A stretch of 64,000 nucleotides of DNA from Prostheceraeus crozeri (GCA_907163375.1 CAJQUW010002187.1:1-64000); one strand, 5' to 3'. Shown: positions 1 through 13,800, counted from the stretch's first letter. Numbers and translations are program-made. The notes: a model not told the origin generated them from the letters alone.

Positions 1-652
1 CTTAAATTTTCGCTGAAAGTTTTTAGCTCTTCTAAAAAAAATTTGTCATTTTCTTCATTAGAAATTTTAGCATCACTAGAAATTTTGCCATCCTTTTTAT
101 TTTTATCATCAACTTTTTCGGACTGTAATTGAAAGGTTTGATTTACTTCATTAGCTATTTGATCAAATTTTTCAATCTCATCTAACGTAATAACATTATC
201 ATCACATACTCTTTGAAAGTAGTAATGTAGTTTATCATAGACTTCTTTAATATGTAAATGCTTAGTTTTTAATGATTTTCGTTTCTTAGTTATTAAAGAT
301 TTATCTAACATTGTAACAAGTGAAGTTGCAAAACACCCGTACCTGTTAAAGCTGTAGCAACTACTGGAATTACTAAAACACCAGAAGATATAACAATTGT
401 CAAAGCACCTAAACTTATTGTTAAGAATATGCCAATTCCTTGTGTTACATTCTTAACTTTGGTCCATCTCTTTCTTAATTTTTTATAATGCTCTAATCTT
501 AATAATAATTGAGATTCCTTATCTTTCATATACCTAACTCTATCTTTGTGTTTTTCTTTGTTCATTTTTTCAATGTTCATTTTTTCAATGTCCATTAAAG
601 TAGAACTACGTTCATATGATAACGAAGGATATATTCTTGCGGTTTCTTCCAT
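1..652 (-). other. Unrecognised AT-rich coding remnant, possibly from a virus-like element
   Basis: A stretch with coding character on the minus strand: a Lys/Glu-rich helical part, a strongly hydrophobic Gly/Val-rich part suggesting a membrane hairpin, then a charged part reaching the window edge. Small proteins of this plan occur in some Polinton-like or other large DNA elements, but I cannot place it by family. It looks broken and is cut by the window edge. Confidence 0.3.
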
Positions 653-1281
653 TTTTAAAGAAATATTTTGAATAAATATTTTGAATACAATCTTCTGAAT
701 TTTGATTTAAATAGAAATACGCAGTTGTTTGTTTGCCGTATATTTCTAAGAACACAGTCAGACCAAAAGCTCTGGGAGAGGATGAGACGAAGAGGGGAGA
801 GAGAACAAAGGAATTGTTTGCCAGTATGAATCGTAGATAAGCAATTGAATTTTTTGTATACTCCAGTATAACTCTACTGCTCAATACCGATGCAATCGTA
901 CATGTTATGAGGATAAAAAACTACTCTTCATTCACGAAAAATATCCTTTTTTGGGAAGACATGCATCTTAATGCACATTTTAATTAGTTTTTGCAGAAGA
1001 AGTCGATAATCTTCGTTTTGTTTCGCTTGACTTGTTTTGACGTTGAACATTGAAGCAGCTGCGACTTGTGGCAGACAATAGCGCCATAAATGCGGGTATG
1101 CTTTAGTCGCTTGCTGGGGCAAAGGTCATAAAGATTCTCTCTCTCTCAGAAACAGCTGCTGCCATTATTCCAAGTATTACAATTTTAGTCTTACTGCGTG
1201 CATTCATTCTCTGAGCGTTCTACGAGACTGTTGACTGTTTACAATTTATCCGAGACCCAAAATATCGAAGCTGTGTCAAAA

Positions 1282-1974
1282 ATGAGTGCTTCTATTCATC
1301 GCGAATTCCTCAAATTTTGTGATCAAGTACTTCCACTCATCAAAGATGAGAAGAAAGATTTTTTCAAAACTCTTATTGTAAATAATGAATTCTATTTTCA
1401 AAAGAAGATAAAACCAGAAAAAGAAGACAAGAAAAATGAGATTTTTTCTGAAATAAGAAACTCATTTTCATCAGGACAACTAATCCAACGACAGCTCGAC
1501 GTGAGTGCACAGGCGACATGCACTATCCAAAACTGTGTTACAACTCTACATTCTCTAATTTATCAAGAAAAAGTACACAATAATTCTTCCTTATCAATTG
1601 CTATTTGCCAAGGATTTGTGATATCTAAATTAAAATCAATGGAACATTTATCAATGGTAGCCTTCACTCAAAAGTTGGAGAGTGAATATAACATTAAATT
1701 CTCAAGAAGGTATGTAACGTTTTTGATAAAATTATATCGCCTTTCTCAAGCTAACACAAAGCTTCAAACATGTACTTTAAGTATATTCTTTGTTTTCAAA
1801 AACTTTAAGTATTTTGAAGATTATTTTGAATTTGAAAAAGAGGAACAGTTGCTTCAAGTTAGCTCAGGGATATTTTCTTCCCAAGAATCCAATCAAACAT
1901 CTGATATGACAACTGGACTAACGCAGCAATTAGAGACACAACATATACAGGAGCGCCAAACACAAAATGAGTAG
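1282..1974 (+). CDS. Intronless hypothetical ORF, 230 aa
   Basis: Open from ATG 1282 to the stop at 1974. The frame is open upstream to a stop at 1186, but without another ATG. The protein is Lys/Glu/Phe-rich, probably alpha-helical (IHREFLKFCDQVLPLIKDEK near the start, RRYVTFLIKLYRLSQ in the second half) with a Gln/Thr-rich tail (QQLETQHIQERQTQN). I recognise no family. Its base composition matches the AT-rich coding remnant at 1-652 on the other strand, so both may belong to one mobile element, but that is a guess. No splice-site evidence for a host gene was seen. Confidence 0.35.
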   Translation: MSASIHREFLKFCDQVLPLIKDEKKDFFKTLIVNNEFYFQKKIKPEKEDKKNEIFSEIRNSFSSGQLIQRQLDVSAQATCTIQNCVTTLHSLIYQEKVHNNSSLSIAICQGFVISKLKSMEHLSMVAFTQKLESEYNIKFSRRYVTFLIKLYRLSQANTKLQTCTLSIFFVFKNFKYFEDYFEFEKEEQLLQVSSGIFSSQESNQTSDMTTGLTQQLETQHIQERQTQNE

Positions 1975-2330
1975 TATGTATTGACAATCATTTTATGTAA
2001 CAGAATAGAAAAATGGGAATGAGCATTCGCAGCTTATAAATGAAACAGTGGTTGCTTTTTCTTATATTGTAAGACTTTGCTATATTATGTGAGTAGCATG
2101 CATTAACATTTTATTTTGTGAGACGGAATAAGAGAATGGGAATGAGCATTCGCAGCTTATAAATGAAACATTCTTTATTTTTTCTTATACTGTGTGTCCT
2201 CTAGCATATTATTTGACGTACTGGTGTGTATTGTCAATCATTTTATGTAACAATAGAAAAATGGGAATGCCATTCCCAGTTTATGAATGTAACATTTTTC
2301 TAGATGTCATATATTTACTTTGTAATCTAA
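1975..2330 (+). repeat. Three degenerate tandem units of about 115 bp
   Basis: The phrases ATGGGAATGAGCATTCGCAG and CTTATAAATGAAACA recur near 2010, 2140 and (diverged) 2265, each followed by a T-rich run and each preceded by CATTTTATNT. They start directly after the stop of the ORF at 1282-1974. Confidence 0.6.
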
Positions 2331-2454
2331 ACTACTTGCACATATATGTGAATAAAATATTTCAAAAAGAAAAAAGAATGTGTTTTCATTTTGCATTAAC
2401 CGCTACCTGTTAAAGAAATATTATTAGTCACATGATATATTTTAAAAACCTGAA

Positions 2455-3060
2455 AGATGGATAAAATTCATGAATTTGAAATTCTCAACTTTTATGATTT
2501 TTGGTGTCCTGGAACGGTCATGATTTAAGCAATGAAAATTGTAATTCTCAAATTTTGAGATTCTTAACTTTTATGATTTTTTCGGTGTCCTGGAACGGTC
2601 ATGATTTAAGCAATGAAAATTGTAATTCTCAAATTTGAGATTCTTAACTTTTATGATTTTTTCGGTGTCCTGGAACGGTCATGATTTGAGCAAGAAAATG
2701 ATCATAATCACAAATTTGAGATTCTTAACTTTTATGATTTTCGGTGTCCTGGAACGGTCATGATTTTGGGGGTGAAAATTGTAATTCTCAAATTTGAGAT
2801 TTTGAAAAATTTGAAAATTGGGTATTTTTAAAAACGCCCAAATTTATGAATTTAGGTCTTCATAACCTGAAAAAAGGTTCAAATTCATGAATTTATGTCG
2901 TTTTTAAAAAGTACCATTTTTGAAAAAATGGTACTTTTTGAATGGACTAAATTCATGTATTTAAGTCTTAATAACCTGAAAAAGGGTTCAAATTCATGAA
3001 TTTATGTCGTTTTTAAAGATACTATTTTTTTGAATTTTATGGTGGCCTGGAACGGTCTTT
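2455..3060 (+). repeat. Satellite-like tandem array with 65-80-bp and about 110-bp units
   Basis: The segment GGTGTCCTGGAACGGTCATG recurs at about 2503, 2584, 2663 and 2743, separated by TTGAGATTCTTAACTTTTAT, giving four to five units. From 2835 a second motif (AATTCATGAATTTATGTCG) repeats twice about 110 bp apart, with a small palindrome around TACCATTTTT. The array closes with a diverged GGCCTGGAACGGTC at 3045. Confidence 0.8.
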
Positions 3061-3496
3061 TGCCCATTACTGACAATTCGCGCTCTATATGTCACCTTTT
3101 ACTTTTGACTTTCTATCTTATTTTCTTTAGTAATCCTCTACAGCCGAGGCTCTATTCTCTCCCTCACCTCCTCACTATCCCCCACATATGGCTACTCTAT
3201 CTAAGAAATAAGTGCAGACTATCATTCTTTGATAATGATGAGAATATAGAGAATCCGCATATATCAATTTTCATAACATCTCTTGACATTCAATAATTTA
3301 CAACAATGACAAACATTTGAATAATATCATAGTATTTACTGCGACATTTATGGAAGATAAATACTTTTTTTAGTTTGAGCCTTCGTGAATTAAAAAAAGA
3401 TCCCTTTTTATCAGATCAGACTGAGTATACAGTATATTTTCATGTGAAGGTAATATACCAACATTACTACTTACCACTAATTAGTTGATACAATAT

Positions 3497-3985
3497 CCAC
3501 GATTTCGCCGGTTGGCGAAAAATCAGCTCGCATTAGTAACCAAATATCTACCAACTAATTATAGCAACTTTTTCGCCACCTGTCGTTTTTTAATTTTACA
3601 CATGTTTTTGGATAGATGATGACCATTTTCACACGCAGAGATAGTTTTTACACGAAAATGAATCTTTAAAAAATTATCCACAAAATCGCTACCTCGCCAG
3701 ATAATCTGTTGATATTAGCAAGATGCGTTCCCACAGGGAATAACCACGATTTCGCCGGTTGGCGAAAAATCAGCTCGCATTAGTAAACAAATATCTACCA
3801 ACTAATTATAGCAACTTTTTCGCCAACTGTCGTTTTTTAATTTTACACATGTTTTTGGATAGATGATGACCATTTTCACACGCAGAGATAGTTTTTACAC
3901 GAAAATGAATCTTTAAAAAAATTATCCACAAAATCGCTACCTCGCCAGATAATCTGTTGATATTATGCGTTCCCACAGGGATTAT
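3497..3985 (+). repeat. Two-unit tandem duplication, period 247 bp
   Basis: The sequence beginning CCACGATTTCGCCGGTTGGC at 3497 restarts at 3744 and is nearly identical to CGTTCCCACAGGGA at the end of both copies. Only a few substitutions and small indels separate the copies, so the duplication is recent. Each unit begins with a short hairpin (TTCGCC/GGCGAA). Confidence 0.85.
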
Positions 3986-4013
3986 TCGAGGAGCACAGGA
4001 AAGTTAAATACAG

Positions 4014-4104
4014 ACGATGTTTCGATTGACCACTGTATTCACTTGAAAATCCAATGTCTACTTATTGCCTCTTGAGAATGAATGCAGTGGTGGTGATTCG
4101 AAAC
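4014..4104. repeat. Inverted pair of hammerhead-like hairpins, decayed
   Basis: On the plus strand near 4068-4104 a hairpin with ATTC next to GAAACGTC resembles stem II plus the 3' core of a hammerhead. The minus strand at 4014-4052 carries a related copy (CAATCGAAACATCG). The 5' core CTGATGA is not intact in either. Such pairs are known from Penelope-type retroelement termini. Confidence 0.35.
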
Positions 4105-5220
4105 GTCGTGCTTTGATTAGGCATTTATCACTTCCTACTGGATGGCATTTTCAGCATGCCTGGAAAGCTCCACGGTGAACTAGAAAACATTCCTTGTTGG
4201 GGCATTCCCGACGACCTTCTTCTAAACAATATAAAATCACGTTCTATTTTATTTTGGACTAGAAATAGTTGCAGAACCCAAATTGCTTGGCATAACATGG
4301 ACGCTGGGCCTATTATGAATCTAAAGCCACTTCTGTGCTGTAGAATCAAGTTGCTCACAGATACTATATCTTCTGAGGCCGCCTCGTCGCATGAGTTAAT
4401 GATGGTTTTTGAATAGTTGACTGAAAATGATCTCCTCATTTTGGTCAGCTGAATCACAATTGCCGCCGGTCAGCATTAATATACTTTTTCGACGAGCACG
4501 ACGTATCCTCTGTTCACATCTGTTATGCGATTGCTTAACTAGACTGCAACAGTTGATCATCCTCCATCACAAAAAAGATATTGCTACTTTTCACAATAGA
4601 AAAGTACTGACCTGTTTTTAAACACAAACAGACGTCACAATGCGCTTGCAATTTATTCGACTAATCTATACATCGATCTCCTTGGTGTGATATAAGCTCG
4701 AATTGTACTTGTGCATGCTTGACCACAACCTGAAACTTAAATATTATATTTAATAAAAAATATTATCGCTTTATCACTGATTTTGATTTCTTCAATAAAA
4801 GGAGTTGTATTTTTCTGTGAATGGCAGTTTTAGTTTTTCTGTCTGGTGGTCTGTGCTACGGTCAAAGGCATAGAATGGGAGATTTTCACTTAATATTACG
4901 TAAATTGATTTAAAGAAAGAAAGCGACACATATTGTCCAAATTCTAAACTAGAAAGAGAATTCAGTCTATTTACAGTTTCGTAGAACAGCAAACTTAATA
5001 AGCATTAGACCCCAGTCTGATGTAGGATTATGATGAGAGCGAGAGAGCACACTCTCATGAGGATTCAATAAATCGTGGGGTTGATTCAGTGACCTGAAAG
5101 CCGATAAACCTTTATTCAATGCTGGATGCTTCAGTTTTTCAGATTGAAAATCTTTAGAATGATTAATTACCTAAATGATACAGTTAGCTTCGCAATTTTG
5201 GAAAACAAGGGAATTTTAAA
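4105..5220. other. 3' flank of convertase gene, no gene recognised
   Basis: Short overlapping open frames occur on both strands at 4128-4460, but neither translation resembles a known protein and they shadow one another. The remainder is AT-rich with no repeat I can name. Confidence 0.5.
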
Positions 5221-5221
5221 T

Positions 5222-5227
5222 TTTATT
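5222..5227 (-). terminator. Polyadenylation signal AATAAA of the convertase gene
   Basis: AATAAA on the minus strand, 73 bp after the stop codon, in an AT-rich trailer. It is the first canonical signal downstream of the stop, so it gives a short 3' untranslated region. Confidence 0.55.
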
Positions 5228-5300
5228 ATATTTGTTAAAAATGAGATGTCTTAAAGTGAAGTTAAAAATAAATCAATGTTTGAACTGCCTCAAACATTTT

Positions 5301-5997
5301 TCAAACATCTTCCGTGTCATCGGCCTCATCTAGAATCTCCTCTTCATTTTCGTACTTCTTCTCAGTCTTCTTCTTCCGTGTCTGCTTTACCAAGTCGATG
5401 ATGTCTCGAAGTTCCTCTATGGAGATATTTTCATTTCGCGATAGCTGTTTTACACGCTTCAAAATAGCTGTGTCAATCTTTCCTTTCTTTATCTGGTTTT
5501 TCAGTTCTAAAACATCGTGATGCGTTGGTAACACCGTTAAAGCTCTTTCTCGCCCCCTGTTGTACTCTTCTTTTAGTTCTTCAGGAGATAATTTCTTTGC
5601 TTTGCCAAGTTTAACGCCAGCCATTTTGGCAGGTACATCTTTTGTTCCATAAATCGTCATTTTTGCGAGTCGCACGGCTCCTCTCACACGACCCTTTGTT
5701 CTGCGTCTTCCAGTATCGACGATCTGTAATATCCACTTGCCTTTTGGTGACTCGCCTAACAGAAAACGAGTGAGGAAGATGAAGTCAATACCATCCTTCG
5801 ATGTGTCGGGCCATCGTGCGCCTAGCAGTCGAGAAACGGTGCCGGCAGGTGAGATGAGCCAGATCTCAATGTCTCCTCGTAACACATGGTCGATCTTCAA
5901 CGTCATGGTAACATGTTCTATGCTACCCACGCTCGAATTTCCTGACGTGCAGTTCTGAACCCTTATCACGTAGCGGCGAGATCGATTCGCAAACAAC
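5301..5997 (-). CDS. Convertase exon 10: P domain, tail, stop
   Basis: Residues 532-763 and TGA. The P domain has three N-glycosylation sequons (NRS, NCT, NSS), [18 protein letters not shown] with the conserved RGD, and ends AKMTIYGTK at about 651. The last 110 residues are charged, predicted helical, rich in Lys then Glu/Asp, without cysteines or a hydrophobic segment, so the mature enzyme should be soluble or peripherally attached, as in PC1/3 and PC2. Acceptor tttttcag. Confidence 0.92.
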
Positions 5998-7775
5998 CTG
6001 AAAAATGATAACATGTATTTTATACGTTGGAATACAAAGCCACAATCATGGAATAGAGGCAAATGCATGTTACTAAAAAACAATGTGAAAATGGATTTTA
6101 ATTAATGATGCATAGGTTGGAATTGCGGATGTAGTTAGGTAACATTAAGCAATTATGGAACAATCGTAGTCTGCCAATAGCTGTCTCTGACATTAATGAC
6201 ACTAATGCAATTGTAATAGAATTCGTTGTTTGACATGTAATATTCAAGTGAATAGATTAACAACTTTAAAATCACAGCCGAGGTCTTGAAGACACCATCC
6301 GAAATTTCAAATGGCTCTGGATCTTTCAAACATGATATTTTATACTCATGAAATTCGTGCCTTTCACTAAGACTTTACAAATAGATGGAGTCTTAGATGT
6401 GATTCCAAAATGATTTTGAAGCAAGACTCGCTCCCAATTAGAGCACTTTTAGGAAGAACAGCGCATTTATCTGAATTTGCAGTATATAAATTTTCATAGT
6501 GTATTGACAGAAGAATTTTTATTTGTACGATTCAGTGGATCTTTTGATTGTTAAATTTAGTGGAATTTTATAGTTATTGTATTGCATTGTATTTATCGCA
6601 GATAACAACGGCTTGTACCCAATGAGTCAATCTGGTGTACAGAGCAAATGATACGCCATAATAACACAAAAAGTAAGGAAGTAAGAAAAAGCACACAAAA
6701 ATAATAAAACAGTAATAAAATTCACATTTCGTAATAAAGTGACGTTACTCTACGTATACCAGTTAAAGCGTAGAGTGTGTTTCAAAGCGTGAAGAGAGAT
6801 GCTAAATACATCAATGTCATCGAGTGAGTTCAATAGCATGCTAACTCTTCGAATGAAGTCGTTTTTCCTATAATTGATGCGATACTTTTTAATTGAAAAT
6901 GTACAAGATTGTCTAATACGGCGAACAGGCCCATAGAACGGAATTGAAGATACAAGATATAGACAATTCACATTACCACTTGCAGCTTTGTAAAAAAATA
7001 CAATGTCATGAATTGTGCGCCTCCTTTCCAAAGTAGCAAGGTTGAAAAAGTTACTCAATTTTACATATTATTTTCAAATTTGTAAATTACATTAGTTTGA
7101 AAGCATAGATGCTTTACAGAAGACTTCTGTAGTCGTTCAATCTTATTGATTAAATGCTTAGCGTCGGGATACCAAACTTGCGAGCAATAGTCCAGCCGTG
7201 AGTGATTCTTGAGTGATTTCGTAGTTCTTTTCACAAAACCCCATCATGCGATATGGTACGACAACGAAAGATTAAAAGAGAAATAAACACTTTTATATGG
7301 TGAACAGAACGTAAAGCATGTTCATTGATCACATAATTTAATGACATTGCGCCTACACCTCAACGAAAAATTCATGTGAAAACATTTCTCTAGGTTGAAA
7401 TATAATTTCCACTTTGTGTACCAATTATTCGACGCTGACAAGTCACCTTGGAATTCTTCACAATCATTGACAAAAGTTATGTGCGTGAATATTTTTACAT
7501 CATGTGCGAAAAGCAGAAAATCACTCTTGGAAAATTGCGATGCAATGTCGTTAATGTGCATTATAAATAATGAAGGACCAAGAACGGATTCCTGAGGCAC
7601 TCCCAACTTGACCGAAATCCAGTCAGATTCATCCCCGTTAAGAACCACACGTTGGAATCCATCAGACAAGTATGTTCTAAACCATTCGAGATCTGTACCA
7701 ATCACATCAAATTGCTTTTTTAGCTTCATCAACAAATGTGAATGAGGAACACAATCGAAAGCTTCTTGGAATTCA

Positions 7776-7813
<38 letters not shown>

Positions 7814-10800
7814 AGTGCACTTGAATTCCATCATCTACAGCACTCGAGAGGAAGTCTTTCTGGCACAAAAGATTGGTAACAATTGATTTGCTTAGCGAAA
7901 ATCCATGTTGTTGATCACAATATCAAAGATTTCAAATGTTTCCGTAGTCCTTATTAACACAAAATTGTTGGTTCGCAGTTTTGGAACTAGCTCGGCAAAT
8001 TTATAGTCCGGCAGCTACAACGAGTTTCTGCAGGGAACGAGGCCGAAAGTGAGACTTTCACACAATGATGTACACCCTAGGCCTACTACGAATATGAACG
8101 TCTGCCGAGTTCTAGTGAGTTCCTCTTCTTGTCAGACACGATCAAAGAAAAACACATGTAAATCCAATGGGACACAGATTGCAGTTTTTGGCTACAATGA
8201 AATTTTGTGTGTTTTCTCTGATTAAGCGAACCGTACTAAGCCCAGAGTCATAATTTTTGACATGGAATGTCTTCACGTCACTTCCTTTCATGTTTATGCA
8301 CCCCTGTTTATGAAGCTAAACACATTTAGATTTGGCGACAATGTCGGCAAACACAAGCATTTTGAGCAACTTTATCCACATTCAACCACATTCTTACATA
8401 CATTGTCGGTCAGAAGCATGATAATAGCACATGCACATGAAAGGAAATGACGTGAAGACATTCCATGCCAAAAATTATGACTCTGGGCTTAGTACGGTTC
8501 GTTTAATCAGAGAAAACATACAAAATTTTATTGTAGCCAAAAACTGCAATCTGTGTCCCATTGGATTTACATGTGGTTTTCTTTGATCGTGTCTGACAAG
8601 AAGAGGAACTCACTAGGACTCGGCAGACGTTCATATTCGTATTAGGCATAGGTTGTACATCATTATGTGAAAGTCGGCCTCGTTCCCTGCAGAAACTCGG
8701 TATGGCTGCCGGACTATTATGGCTGATTCTGAGTTTTGGTTAGCTCTCATTTTATAGCTTACTCGCAGCTGGCCTGAACCTGGACATCTATATGATCAAA
8801 GTCATTAAAATATCAAAAAATAATATTGAAAAGTCTAACTAAATTCTAGGCTAAATAATTACAAAATCTTTTACTTTCAAGTGTCAAACATATAGCCGAT
8901 TCATTTATTTTTCTCAGTGCACTGAAAACTGCACTGATTCTGGAGTAAGTTCCCGAATGAATGAATCGGCAAGGCGCGATATGAATTCTATCAATACGTG
9001 GTTATTCAAAAATAAACAGCTGTTATAGAGAAATTCACTTGGATATTGGGAAACACAGAAATTTCTGTGTTGACCAGGAACGTAAAATGTGTGGGAATGT
9101 ACTTTTCTGAATGATAGGTCGATCCAACGCATTCCGAAGTGCCATTGCCTGGATTAACATCGAATGTTGCTTTCTTGAGTGCATCAAGGTCACATACAAC
9201 GTGTGATGGCGTCCAGCAGTTGAGTGTCGAAAAACTGCGATAATTGATGATCGACTCTATCAACCAAACACTGACAACTTTTTTGTTTGCAGCTAATACT
9301 GGTAACTTTCGTGACCGATTCAGTCGAGATAAATTAATTACTTATTTTTAATTCCTTGATTACATGTTTTCCTGATCTGTTGTCATATTTAATGAACCCA
9401 TCTCTTGCTTTTTTCACATGCAGCCTAGTAAGTGCTCTGCCGCTTGACACGAAAGTATGATTCGAAGCAAAGAGTGCTAAATATCTTTGATTTGAAGTCA
9501 TCTTCAATGTAGAAGAGAACAGTTTCCTCTGCGTAGTTCGTGTCAAGCGCCTGAGTTAATGATAGTTAGGATTCATCATGAACATCTTCGTCAACAATAT
9601 AGTCATCATTGCTTGCAAATCTTCCTCAATTAATTCATTCAACATAAAATATAATCCTCTATGATGCAATCCTTTACTATTTGATTCATTTTTAGCTGGT
9701 CACATATTTACTGTTGCTATAGAAGCTCAGTGCACTCAGGCCTTGTTCTGCTTCTATGGCAGAACAGGAAATCAGCTGTTTACCAGGAGCAAGTTAAAAA
9801 GAGGTTCTGACTCGAAGTTTCAAGTTTATTGGTCAAAAGTAAAATTGACTTTGGCACAGCGTGACGGGCCTTCAGCGTTCAGCGCCTTCTTACGGTCGAT
9901 ACAACATTTACATAATAGAACATTTTTTGTAGAGAAAAGTTAAGGCCAATTGCACACTTAGTGTCGTCACTCGTGCACGATCGAGTGTCATGTTGTCTGT
10001 GTTAGAGGCTATGTACATCAGGTTCTACAAGCCAATTCTGTGTAGCCAGAAAGATTTTGTGTTACAGTTGGCTCTGCCATGGTGATTTGAATTGTCATCA
10101 CTGTTTCACCGCAATTTTGTAATGTCGAGAGAATTGTCACTTCCTGGGTCAGCCTTGAAAAGACCAGGTGAAAGTTAACTCGGTTGATTTTACTTTAACT
10201 TTAATTTTGACTTCAATAGATGACTTTGCTGCAATTGGCCTTAACTTTTCTCTACAAATTAACTTCAAGATTTAAATGTTTCTCACAACATTTTTTCATA
10301 TTACTCGTGCGGATGCAAGAAATAGAGGTATGCTGCTTCGTAAGACATCTAAATATCAGTCCATACTGATCAATCATAATCTCAAGGAAGAAGCAGCGGC
10401 GACAAAGGTTAGATGACTTGTCAGACATAATCAGCGCATAGAAATTCGTTTTGCTCAAACTAGTGGGACCAGAATGAACAGAAGCTGCCTGTTGATGGCG
10501 TCAGTAGCTCGGCTTATCATCAGAAGAATCAAATAAATAATATTTAGAATTGTTGCAGGTTCGTGGCGCCACGTGGTTTCTTGCACGCTATTTTATCCAA
10601 ACTTTTTTTAATTTTAAATGAGAGATGACAATAGGTGTGAGCATTTACAAAGTGCATTGACGAAAGTGTCAATGTATCGGCACCTATCCATTGTCTACCA
10701 CTGGAAACAGTCATCTGTTCGACGCCGTTGTCATGATAACACATGTGCATTATGAAGCAATATTGTTTTCAATGTGCATCTCCGCTCTACTCTTTTAATA

Positions 10801-13800
10801 TTAGTCTCGGATTTCTATTATCAGTCCCATGTTACATGAGCGGGAACGTCGGATTGTGACTTCGATCCATGTATCTGCGGACCTTTGCAGAGATTGCGGA
10901 AGGGATCGCCTCGATGACTCTTTCCTTTTGTTGATGAGATAGCGCGCCATCGGTGCAGACAGGCACGAATGAATGCAGACTTCATTTAGGCGGTTTTCTA
11001 TTGTTTTTGGGGGAATGGACGACTAATGAATATTCAACGTTTTGAAGTTTGTAAATTTATCATGCACATAAGCTGCATTTCAGCTTGCAGAGTGTACTTC
11101 ATTAATAAAATCACTCCATTTCGAAAATGCAAACCAACACATTAATTGATGAAAATGATATAACGGAACCTTCATAACACAACAAGTTGAACTTGACCTC
11201 AACTTGATAGAAAATGATCGAGATGGTCAACTATGAGAAGATGGTTCAATATCATTTCAATTGATTGACAACAACTCACCGATCTTTGCCTTCAAATACA
11301 TTAATTATACAAGATTCTCGAGGTCCAACATTCTTCCAAGTCTGTGCCACTTTCACGCCAGTCGAACAATCCAGCAGTCCAAACCCAAAATGATGACTCA
11401 CGTGCATGCCTGCGCCATTTTTCTGCCATACAAGTTCTTTGTTATTAGGGATTCGTGTAGAATGAGCTACAACATGTTGAACATCTCGCCAAGTAAGGTT
11501 CCGGCTACAAAACAAAAAATAAGCAGGTTAGAAATATCAAATCAAGGCTGAGATTTGAAGCGTCAAATGACAAATTTGAAATCGCTATCATTATATTGTT
11601 ATTTCCACGGTGCACTTGCAAAAATGCAAGTGGAATCGACATGTGCAGGTTTGGCCCCAAATAAGCCATTTTGATAGGACTCCGACTCCGGGTGTCAAGT
11701 ATATCAGCCTAGTTTATTGAAAAACACTGGCAACATACCATGCTGGCAAGACATTAATACAGAGGAAATGAAATACAAAATATTCTGCATCTGTTTGATA
11801 AGAGTTATAGATTCATTCAATTGCAAATGCAACCCCGTTCTACCTCTGAAAATATGAAAGAGATCGTATATACTCATATAGTCACATGTTCTTCCCGACA
11901 AGACAAATTACAAAAATCACAATTGTGATAAACTTCTGGTCAGCATGGCACATCATAGATCATTATAGGCTTACTTGAACCTATTTTAGTGATCATTACA
12001 GTATCAATTATCAATCATTTTCAATGAAAGTTTATCCATCTTGCTGATGTGTGCTTCACACGGTTTTTCTCCAGTCTCTACCAGGCATGAAAATCTCACA
12101 TCCTTCTCCAAAAAATATTAGTGCACTTTCGATTTTAATATGCGCTTTAGAGGAGGCATCTCACACGACTGATGTCCTCTTTACAAGAAGGTACTCGTAC
12201 TTGTACTTCGAATCAACTATTTCTCCTGAGAAAATACTTGTAGATGTAGGAGAAATATGCTTTTCAGAAATCAGTGTTGGCATGGTAAAAACCACCAATT
12301 TTTGTCACCTTTTATCGGAAAAATGCGGTATTACCAGTGCTACTGATTTAATGTTTTGACGGCCTCCTTTCCTGACTTGCCAAGCTTGATTTTCATTACT
12401 TTGAAACAAAGCGGAATTCATTCATTCTTTGAGAGCATGCTGACATAAACATACTCACATTTTCTCCGGGAAACCTAGTGGTTTCAAATGTTGCAAGTCA
12501 GAACTGCGACTTCTAAAATGGGCACACAATGCAGCACAGCATTCCTAAACACTCAGAACGAAAGAAGAGAGGAATAATAAAATCTCGACTGCTTTCTACA
12601 TTAACGTTGTAACCTGAAAACCAGTAAGGATCGGCATCCTCAGGCTCCAGCATTAAGCTGTATCAAGTCTTTCATTCAAGAGTACATGTAGCTTTATCAT
12701 AAGCATGATGTCATTCAAATCATTTGAAGGAAATATCCATAGAAATCCTATTTTCCGCTTTGTTTATGCTAGTGAGACTAGAGTGGACTGTGGCTGCTTG
12801 TTGATGGTAACTTTGGCCGCCCGTCTATGCGCCGATTGCTAGATCTTTAGAAGAAGCAAATCAATGAAGCATGTAACAGTTATAGATTCTTGCCCGGAGG
12901 CGATTTATTGTAAGTTATTTTAACAGAATGCTATATAGGGTATGCAGAGAAATGATAGCAATCGTGAATATTTTCAAGATACACTGATAAGCTGCCGGTA
13001 ACCAGGTACTGTTGTTATGACAATGCATGTCCACGGCGTTCTATTGCTTTCAATGTCCATGGCTGCTCTAGTCCTCTATTATTACAGTGTCGAATTTCTA
13101 TGGCAATATCTAATGGTAATGATACTGCCAAATAGAAAAAAATTGTGAAGACGCCTCCCCTATGAAGAAGAGCAGAGAAACACCTTCATCGCACCCCTGG
13201 AAAGAAATATTCCAACTGGCAAGAGGAAAATACAACAGCGATCAGTTGGTCTCCGTGGCACAATGACTAAGTGCTTGGCCTACAGATCTTTTGGTCTAGA
13301 CTCAGTGAGTTTGGCTATCGGCTACCAATATGATAATCAAAAGATGGAATAGAAGTCAATGTTCTCGATCGAAATTGTATTATAAAATTAAAGTGCCCGA
13401 CGTTTCGTCATAGACTTAGTCATGAGCAATAAAGATGAATTTACAATAACATGGTGTTAAGAGTAGGGCTGAGGCGCTGAATTTCACTCGCCTCGATCCT
13501 GCGGCGAAGACTGTCATTCATTAAATTGCTATGTATAATTGTCCAGGAAATGTTATTAATTGATACTTGATGATGAAGAGCAAGATGTTGAAATACAGGT
13601 TTTCCTACACGACAACGGCAACTACCGAATCAAGAGCGGCACTTTAATTTCTAAAACGTTAAAAGATAAAATATTACGTCATTTCACAATTGAGAGCGAC
13701 AACAATAAATAAATTGCAGCAAAATAGTTCAATTGTGTCTCTATCAGATTAGTGAGCGGTATTTCACGTGAAGAATAAATGATATCTATTCGGTTTGATC

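Noticed and set aside
2455-3060. CRISPR-like repeat array
   Set aside because: Units are long, adjacent and degenerate with no unique spacers; this is a satellite in eukaryotic DNA.
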